Notes under the pieces: model-generated
What the model saw: the letters and a program-made list of their open reading frames with translations, nothing else
Database searches by the model: none
Told to the model about the DNA's origin: nothing
In this document: positions 59,289 through 64,000 of the stretch, piece by piece
Numbering within the stretch: position 1 is the stretch's first letter
Layout: every line of letters starts with the position of its first letter
Assembly (NCBI RefSeq): GCF_016741875.1
Contig: NZ_JAERRF010000015.1
Location: 124,001 to 188,000, forward strand
Reading direction: 5' to 3'
Source: Streptomyces coffeae
GTDB taxonomy: Bacteria; Actinomycetota; Actinomycetes; Streptomycetales; Streptomycetaceae
Length of the DNA: 64,000 bases
Position numbers and translations under genes: made by a program

Positions 59289-61091
59289 GTGGCCGGGCGT
59301 ATCGAGGACTACGCACTCATTGGGGATATGCAGACCGCCGCCCTCGTCTGTAGAGACGGGACGGTGGACTGGCTGTGCCTGCCGCGGTTCGACTCCCATG
59401 CCGTGTTCGCCGGTCTGCTGGGGACCGAGGAACACGGGTTCTGGCGGCTGGGTCCGGCCCACGCCTCGGACAGTGAGCCGCCGGCCGCCGATCGCCGCCG
59501 CTACCGGGGGGACTCGCTGGTCCTGGAGTCGGAGTGGGACACCCCGCGCGGCACGGTCCGTGTGATCGACTTCATGCCGCCGCGGGACGGCGCCCCGCAG
59601 CTGATCCGGATCGTCGAGGGCGTGAGCGGCCGGGTGCCGATGCGCTCGGCGCTGCGAATGCGCTTCTCCTACGGCTGGGTCGTGCCCTGGGTGCACAAGG
59701 TGGACTCGCGCACGGTCGCGGTGGCCGGTCCGGACTCGGTGTGGCTCGACACCGATGTGGACACCTACGGCAAGGACCTGACCACCTACGCCGACTTCAC
59801 CGTCGCCCCCGGCGACCGGATCGCCTTCACCATCAGCTGGCAGCCCTCGCACAAGGAGCAGCCCGCGCTGCCCGAGCCGGAGGCCGCTCTGGAGGCCACC
59901 GAGGCGTTCTGGCGCGAGTGGGTCGAGCACTGCACGTACCACGGCCCCTACCGGGACGCGGTGGTCCGTTCGCTGATCACCCTCAAGGCGCTGACCTACG
60001 CCCCCACCGGCGGCATCGTGGCGGCGCCCACCACCTCCCTCCCCGAGGACATCGGCGGTGTCCGCAACTGGGACTACCGCTTCACCTGGCTGCGGGACGC
60101 GGCGATCACCCTGTCCTCGCTGCTGCGCACCGGCTACCGCGAGGAGGCCCGCGCCTGGCGCGAGTGGCTGCTGCGCGCGGTGGCGGGCGACCCGGAGAAC
60201 CTCCAGATCATGTATGGGATCGCCGGCGAGCGGGAGTTGTCGGAGGCCGAGCTGACCTGGCTGCCCGGCTATGAGGGCTCCCAGCCGGTCCGGGTCGGCA
60301 ACGGCGCGGCGGGCCAGCTCCAGCTGGATGTCTACGGCGAGGTCACCGAGGCGCTGCACCTGGCCCATATGACCGGCCTGGCGCGCAACGACTACGCGAG
60401 CATTCTCCAGCTGAAGCTGATCCGCTACCTCGAGGAGCACTGGGACGAGCCGGACGAGGGCATCTGGGAGGTGCGCGGTCCACGCCGCCACTTCGTGCAC
60501 TCCAAGGTGATGGCCTGGGTCGCGGTGGACCGCACCGTCAAGCTGATCGAATCGGGCGATGTGGACGGCCCGTTGGAGCGCTGGCGGGAGCTGCGCGACG
60601 AGATCCACCGCGATGTGTGCGAGAAGGGTTACGACGCCGAGCGCAACACCTTCACCCAGTCCTACGGCTCCAAGGAGCTGGACGCCTCCCTGCTGCTCAT
60701 TCCGCAGATGGGCTTCCTGCCGCCGGACGACAAGCGGGTCATCGGCACCATCGAGGCCATCCAGCGCGAGCTGTCCACCTCCGACGGCTTTGTGCTGCGC
60801 TATCCGACGGCCGGTGAGGACGCGGGCGTGGACGGTCTCGAGGGCGATGAAGGGGCCTTCCTGGCCTGCTCGTTCTGGCTCGCCGACGACCTGGCGATGA
60901 TCGGCCGGGTGGACGAGGCCCGCAAGCTCTTCGAGAAGCTGCTCGCGCTCCGCAACGACCTGGGGCTGCTGGCGGAGGAGTGGGACCCGCGCCTCCAGCG
61001 GCAGGTGGGCAACTTCCCGCAGGCGTTCAGCCATGTGCCGCTGATCGACACCGCGCTGCGGCTGACCGCCTCCGGCGCGTACGGCGGCTGA
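59289..61091 (+). CDS. Glycoside hydrolase family 15 protein (trehalase/glucoamylase type)
   Basis: 600 aa from GTG 59289 (MAGRIEDYALIGD, the usual family start); ATG 59277 would add four residues. N-terminal beta-sandwich (IGDMQTAALVCRDGTVDWLCLPRFDS), then the (alpha/alpha)6 barrel: RNWDYRFTWLRDAAITLSSLL, GQLQLDVYGEVTEALHL, and the second catalytic segment LLAEEWDPRLQRQVGNFPQAFSHVPLIDTALRL. Cytoplasmic (no signal peptide). Actinobacterial members include trehalases, so trehalose or maltooligosaccharide breakdown is likely. Confidence 0.92.
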   Translation: MAGRIEDYALIGDMQTAALVCRDGTVDWLCLPRFDSHAVFAGLLGTEEHGFWRLGPAHASDSEPPAADRRRYRGDSLVLESEWDTPRGTVRVIDFMPPRDGAPQLIRIVEGVSGRVPMRSALRMRFSYGWVVPWVHKVDSRTVAVAGPDSVWLDTDVDTYGKDLTTYADFTVAPGDRIAFTISWQPSHKEQPALPEPEAALEATEAFWREWVEHCTYHGPYRDAVVRSLITLKALTYAPTGGIVAAPTTSLPEDIGGVRNWDYRFTWLRDAAITLSSLLRTGYREEARAWREWLLRAVAGDPENLQIMYGIAGERELSEAELTWLPGYEGSQPVRVGNGAAGQLQLDVYGEVTEALHLAHMTGLARNDYASILQLKLIRYLEEHWDEPDEGIWEVRGPRRHFVHSKVMAWVAVDRTVKLIESGDVDGPLERWRELRDEIHRDVCEKGYDAERNTFTQSYGSKELDASLLLIPQMGFLPPDDKRVIGTIEAIQRELSTSDGFVLRYPTAGEDAGVDGLEGDEGAFLACSFWLADDLAMIGRVDEARKLFEKLLALRNDLGLLAEEWDPRLQRQVGNFPQAFSHVPLIDTALRLTASGAYGG

Positions 61092-61124
61092 CCGCCGCCC
61101 ACCGGCCCGCGCCGCCCGCGCCGG

Positions 61125-61130
61125 GTAACG
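61125..61130 (+). promoter_or_regulatory. -10 box for leaderless pucR-like transcript
   Basis: TAACGT, 8 bases before ATG 61139, with no Shine-Dalgarno between. It resembles the element at 29673. Confidence 0.45.
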
Positions 61131-61138
61131 TCCTGACC

Positions 61139-62794
61139 ATGGAACCGCAGGGTCCCCAGGGGACGATCACCGTGGCGCGGGCGCTCGACCTTCCGGCGCT
61201 GCGCCGCGGGCTCCCGGAGGTCGTGTCCGGGGAAGACCTGCTGGACCGGCCGGTGCGCTGGGTGCACGCTGGCGAGGCGCCCAATATCGCGGCGCTGCTG
61301 CGCGGCGGAGAGCTGCTGCTGACCACCGGTCTCGGTGTCGGACCGCGCCCGGCCGAGCAGCGCGCCTTCGTCCGCAGACTGGCCGAGCGGGGGATCGCCG
61401 CGCTGGTGGTGGAGCTGGGGGCGCGGTTCCGTGCACTGCCGGGGCCGGTGGTGGACACCGCGCGCTCCTGTGGGCTGCCGCTGGTGCAACTCCATCGCGA
61501 AGTGCCGTTCGTGGCGGTCACCGAGGAGATCCACACCGAGATCGTCAATGAGCACTACGCCCTGCTGCGCCAGGCCGATGTGGTGCACCGCCAGGCGACC
61601 GAGGTGCTGCTGCGCGGCGGCGGGGTACCGGAGATCCTGCGCCACTTCGCCCGGTTCGCGGCCAACCCGGTCTTCCTGGAGACCCCCGACGGGCATCTGC
61701 TGTACGCGGCGGGGCCGGGCGAGGAGGCGGCCCGGCCGGGGCTCGCCGATCCGCTCCAGGTGTGGGAGGGGCTGCGGGCGCGCCGGGCGGCCGAGCAGCC
61801 GGAGCCCCCGGCGGGCAGTGTGATCGCGGATATCCCGGGCGGCGGACACGGCCCGGGGGCGGTACGGGCCCGGCTGACCGTGCTGCCGGTGGCCGGACCG
61901 CTGGGGCCGGTGCACCGGATCGCGGCCGAGCGGACGGCGGATCTGCTGGCGGTGGTGCTGCTGCGGGCCCGCCAGGAGGAGGAGTTGGCGGCCCGGGGCC
62001 GGGGCGACTTCCTCACCGATCTCGCGGAGGGCCGGATCGAGCCCTCGGAGGCACCCGCCCAGGCGCGGGTGCTGGGCTTCCGGCCGGGAGACGGCCCGCT
62101 GCTGCCGGTGGTGGCGCGGCTGGCGGAGGATGTACGTCCGCTGGCCGGCGGGGAGAGCTGGGCGGCGCTGGCCCATGCTCTCCAGGAGGAGTTGGCGGCG
62201 GCCGGGGTGCCGGTGCTGCTGGGGGTGCGGCTTCCGGAGGGCCGGGTGCCGCTGCTGGCCGGGCTGCGGGACGCGGCGGAGCGCGGTGCGGTCGCCGAGC
62301 GGATCGCGGCGGGTTTGCGGACCGCGGTGGAACGGGCCTGGCCGGACCGGGCGGGTTCGCGGCCGCCGGTGGTGGTCGCCGGTCTCGCGGTCGGCTGGGA
62401 GACGGCCGGGACCGAGCTGCGGCACGCCGCCGAGGCGGCCAACGCGGCCCGGGGCCTGCCGGACCGGGACTGGTACGACGTCCGCAGCCTGGATGTCGAT
62501 CTGTTGCTGTGGCGACTGCGTGAGCACGGGGATCTGGCCGCCTTTGTCGACCGGGTGATCGGCCCGCTGCTCGCCCATGACCGCACCGCCCGCCCGCCGC
62601 TGGTGCCGACGCTGGAGGTGTATCTGCGGCATGCGGGCCGCAAGGCGGAAACGGCCCGCGCGCTGCATCTCAACCGGCAGACGCTGTACGACCGGCTGGC
62701 CCGGATCTCGCGGCTGCTCGGCAGCGACCTGGAGGACCCCCGGACGGTGCTCGCCCTGGGGGTGGCCCTCCAGGCCCGCCGCCATGTCCGCTGA
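61139..62794 (+). CDS. PucR-family transcriptional regulator
   Basis: 551 aa from ATG 61139. N-terminal PucR domain (ALDLPALRRGLPEVVSGEDLLDRPVRWVHAGEAPNIAALLRGGELLLTTGLG), central GGDEF-like degenerate region, and C-terminal HTH (YLRHAGRKAETARALHLNRQTLYDRLARISRLLG). PucR proteins control purine or amine catabolism; the target here is not evident from neighbours. Confidence 0.92.
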   Translation: MEPQGPQGTITVARALDLPALRRGLPEVVSGEDLLDRPVRWVHAGEAPNIAALLRGGELLLTTGLGVGPRPAEQRAFVRRLAERGIAALVVELGARFRALPGPVVDTARSCGLPLVQLHREVPFVAVTEEIHTEIVNEHYALLRQADVVHRQATEVLLRGGGVPEILRHFARFAANPVFLETPDGHLLYAAGPGEEAARPGLADPLQVWEGLRARRAAEQPEPPAGSVIADIPGGGHGPGAVRARLTVLPVAGPLGPVHRIAAERTADLLAVVLLRARQEEELAARGRGDFLTDLAEGRIEPSEAPAQARVLGFRPGDGPLLPVVARLAEDVRPLAGGESWAALAHALQEELAAAGVPVLLGVRLPEGRVPLLAGLRDAAERGAVAERIAAGLRTAVERAWPDRAGSRPPVVVAGLAVGWETAGTELRHAAEAANAARGLPDRDWYDVRSLDVDLLLWRLREHGDLAAFVDRVIGPLLAHDRTARPPLVPTLEVYLRHAGRKAETARALHLNRQTLYDRLARISRLLGSDLEDPRTVLALGVALQARRHVR

Positions 62795-62815
62795 GCGGCG
62801 GCCTACTCAGCGGGC

Positions 62816-63979
62816 TCAGAACGGGGTCAGGGTGAGGGTCATCGCCGTCGGTGCGGTGTCCTGGATGTAGGACGCGAAGTCGGCGACGTCGTCGAAGGCG
62901 AAGCCGTACGCCTTGCCGTCGGTGGTCGCCGCGTGCATGGCCTTGGCGTAGTGGTGGGTGATCCGCTCGGTGTAGAAGGCGGCCGGGTCGGTGACCGGCT
63001 GGTTGGCCGAGCTGTGCAGGGTGGTGCGGTTGAAGCCCGCGCCGAGGATGGCCGCGACCGGGCCCGTCGTGCCGTCGTTGGGCGCGGCCAGCGCGCCGTC
63101 GCAGAACAGCACGTCCTTGGTGGAGGGTTTGGCGAACGAGACGGACGCGGGGCCGGTGAAGGAGAGCCGTCCGCCGCTGACCCGGCCGGTGAAGGTGCCC
63201 GCGTTGGTGGTGACCTTGAGGTCCTTCGACCCGTAGGTGTCCCAGACCTGGTCGATGTAGGACGCGAAGTAGTCCTCGGGGAACAGTCCGGCGCCCAGAC
63301 CGTGGCCCGGGGCGATCACCCGCAGCCGGTCGCCGAGCACCAGCGACTCGAAGGCGTCGGTGCCGGCGAGATCGGAGAACACCTTGTCGCGGGCGCCGTC
63401 CTTGAGGGTGCCGGTGGTCTGGTCCTTGGCGCCGGTGAGGTGGATCGCCAGCGGCACGCTGAACATGTCCACCATGGTGGTGTTGCAGAACATGCCGTCG
63501 GCGTTGAAAGTGAACTCCGCGCAGTCGTGCAGGACTTGGTAGTTGGGGTCCCCGGAGACCCATCCGGCCGGGTACTGCAACGCGGGCTTGCCCGCGCCGT
63601 CGGCGACCGCCTTGAACTTCAGCCGGGAGCCCAGCGCGACATAGATCCGGCCGGACATCCGGGGCAGGGTCAGCTTGGTGTCACCGCTCCCGGCCAGCGG
63701 GATGGCGTAGTCGGTCCAGCCGTCGGGGCCGTTGTCGGACAGTGCGATGGGGGCGAGTTGGCCGTCGGGGGTCACCCGCACCTGGCGTCCGCCCTCGTTG
63801 CCGACGATGTAGAGCCATATCGACGCGTTGGCGAACTGACCGGTGCGGTTGACGACGGTGAGCGGCAGGGTGGCGGCCCGCTGGGCGCCCTCGGCCCGGC
63901 CGCCGGTGAGGGCGAGACCGGAACCGGCGGCGGCCGCGGTCGCGGCGAGGGAACCCAGCAGCTTTCGGCGACTGATCAC
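62816..63979 (-). CDS. Tat-exported GH64 beta-1,3-glucanase
   Basis: 387 aa from GTG 63979 (GAGGAG upstream). Twin-arginine signal SRRKLLGSLAATAAAAGSGLAL. GH64 (laminaripentaose-producing) fold: LPLTVVNRTGQFANASIWLYIVG, SGRIYVALGSRLKF, and catalytic pair Glu155 (CAEFTFN) and Asp171 (TTMVDMFSVPLAIHL), matching the Glu/Asp spacing of the characterised Streptomyces enzyme. No carbohydrate-binding module. Cleaves fungal or plant beta-1,3-glucan. Confidence 0.93.
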   Translation of the reverse strand: MISRRKLLGSLAATAAAAGSGLALTGGRAEGAQRAATLPLTVVNRTGQFANASIWLYIVGNEGGRQVRVTPDGQLAPIALSDNGPDGWTDYAIPLAGSGDTKLTLPRMSGRIYVALGSRLKFKAVADGAGKPALQYPAGWVSGDPNYQVLHDCAEFTFNADGMFCNTTMVDMFSVPLAIHLTGAKDQTTGTLKDGARDKVFSDLAGTDAFESLVLGDRLRVIAPGHGLGAGLFPEDYFASYIDQVWDTYGSKDLKVTTNAGTFTGRVSGGRLSFTGPASVSFAKPSTKDVLFCDGALAAPNDGTTGPVAAILGAGFNRTTLHSSANQPVTDPAAFYTERITHHYAKAMHAATTDGKAYGFAFDDVADFASYIQDTAPTAMTLTLTPF

Positions 63980-64000
63980 GGTGTAGTGCTCCTCGGCGTA

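Overview
The window is high-GC actinobacterial chromosome, almost certainly a Streptomyces core-genome segment. The supporting evidence is frequent GTG/TTG starts, codons strongly biased to G/C in the third position, a SepF-like division gene, a gas-vesicle gvpO-A-F-G-J-L-S-K cluster, streptogrisin-type proteases with TTG starts, an SSI-type inhibitor, and LAXTG sortase signals. The gene order (dnaE2 cassette, sepF-like, PAP2, der-cmk-tyrA-aroH, rluB-scpB-scpA-parA-like, ald, TPR/NTPase, nudix, pyrG) is one I recognise from Streptomyces chromosomes.

Layout. 0-2.5 kb: a 5'-truncated-by-window ATP-grasp gene with a textbook iron box at its start, preceded by a fused carboxyltransferase gene. 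2.7-3.8 kb: a secreted, sortase-anchored chitin/cellulose LPMO. 4-6 kb: the ohrR/ohr peroxide pair and a divergent pair of MarR regulators. 6-12 kb: secreted lipase, then an error-prone polymerase pair (dnaE2 plus an ImuB-like Y-family protein) behind a probable LexA box. 12-17 kb: FMN/F420 split-barrel protein, SSI protease inhibitor, two streptogrisin-like proteases and a slipin. 17.2-22.6 kb: an untidy accessory patch holding a broken LLM monooxygenase, an aldo/keto reductase divergent from a LuxR-type regulator, an orphan SUKH protein, an IS21 remnant, a membrane-anchored unknown, and what looks like the 3' half of a tRNA; I read it as the scar of past insertions. 22.7-31 kb: DUF5685 protein with an extraordinary cysteine tail, SepF-like sflA, acyl-CoA dehydrogenase, DHA2 efflux pump, mannosyltransferase-like and PAP2 membrane proteins, I78 inhibitor. 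31.5-36.7 kb: an eight-gene, tightly overlapped gas-vesicle operon followed by an orphan cytochrome oxidase subunit I. 36.7-41.5 kb: WYL regulator with a perfect 31-bp operator, GT4 glycosyltransferase pair, two Streptomyces-type unknowns. 41.6-56.2 kb: a long leftward housekeeping block (der, acyltransferase, cmk, tyrA, aroH; rluB, scpB, scpA, RHH protein, parA-like; ald; NTPase-TPR). 56.4-64 kb: nudix, pyrG, GH15, PucR regulator and a Tat-exported GH64 glucanase.

How the genes work together. Many leftward genes overlap their neighbours by 4 bases (RTGA overlaps), so the der-to-aroH and rluB-to-parA blocks look translationally coupled. The second block couples SMC accessory factors with a ParA/RHH pair, i.e. 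a chromosome-organisation unit. Extracellular polymer attack is a recurring theme: LPMO, lipase, two proteases plus their inhibitor, GH64. No complete prophage, CRISPR array, rRNA or intact tRNA is visible.
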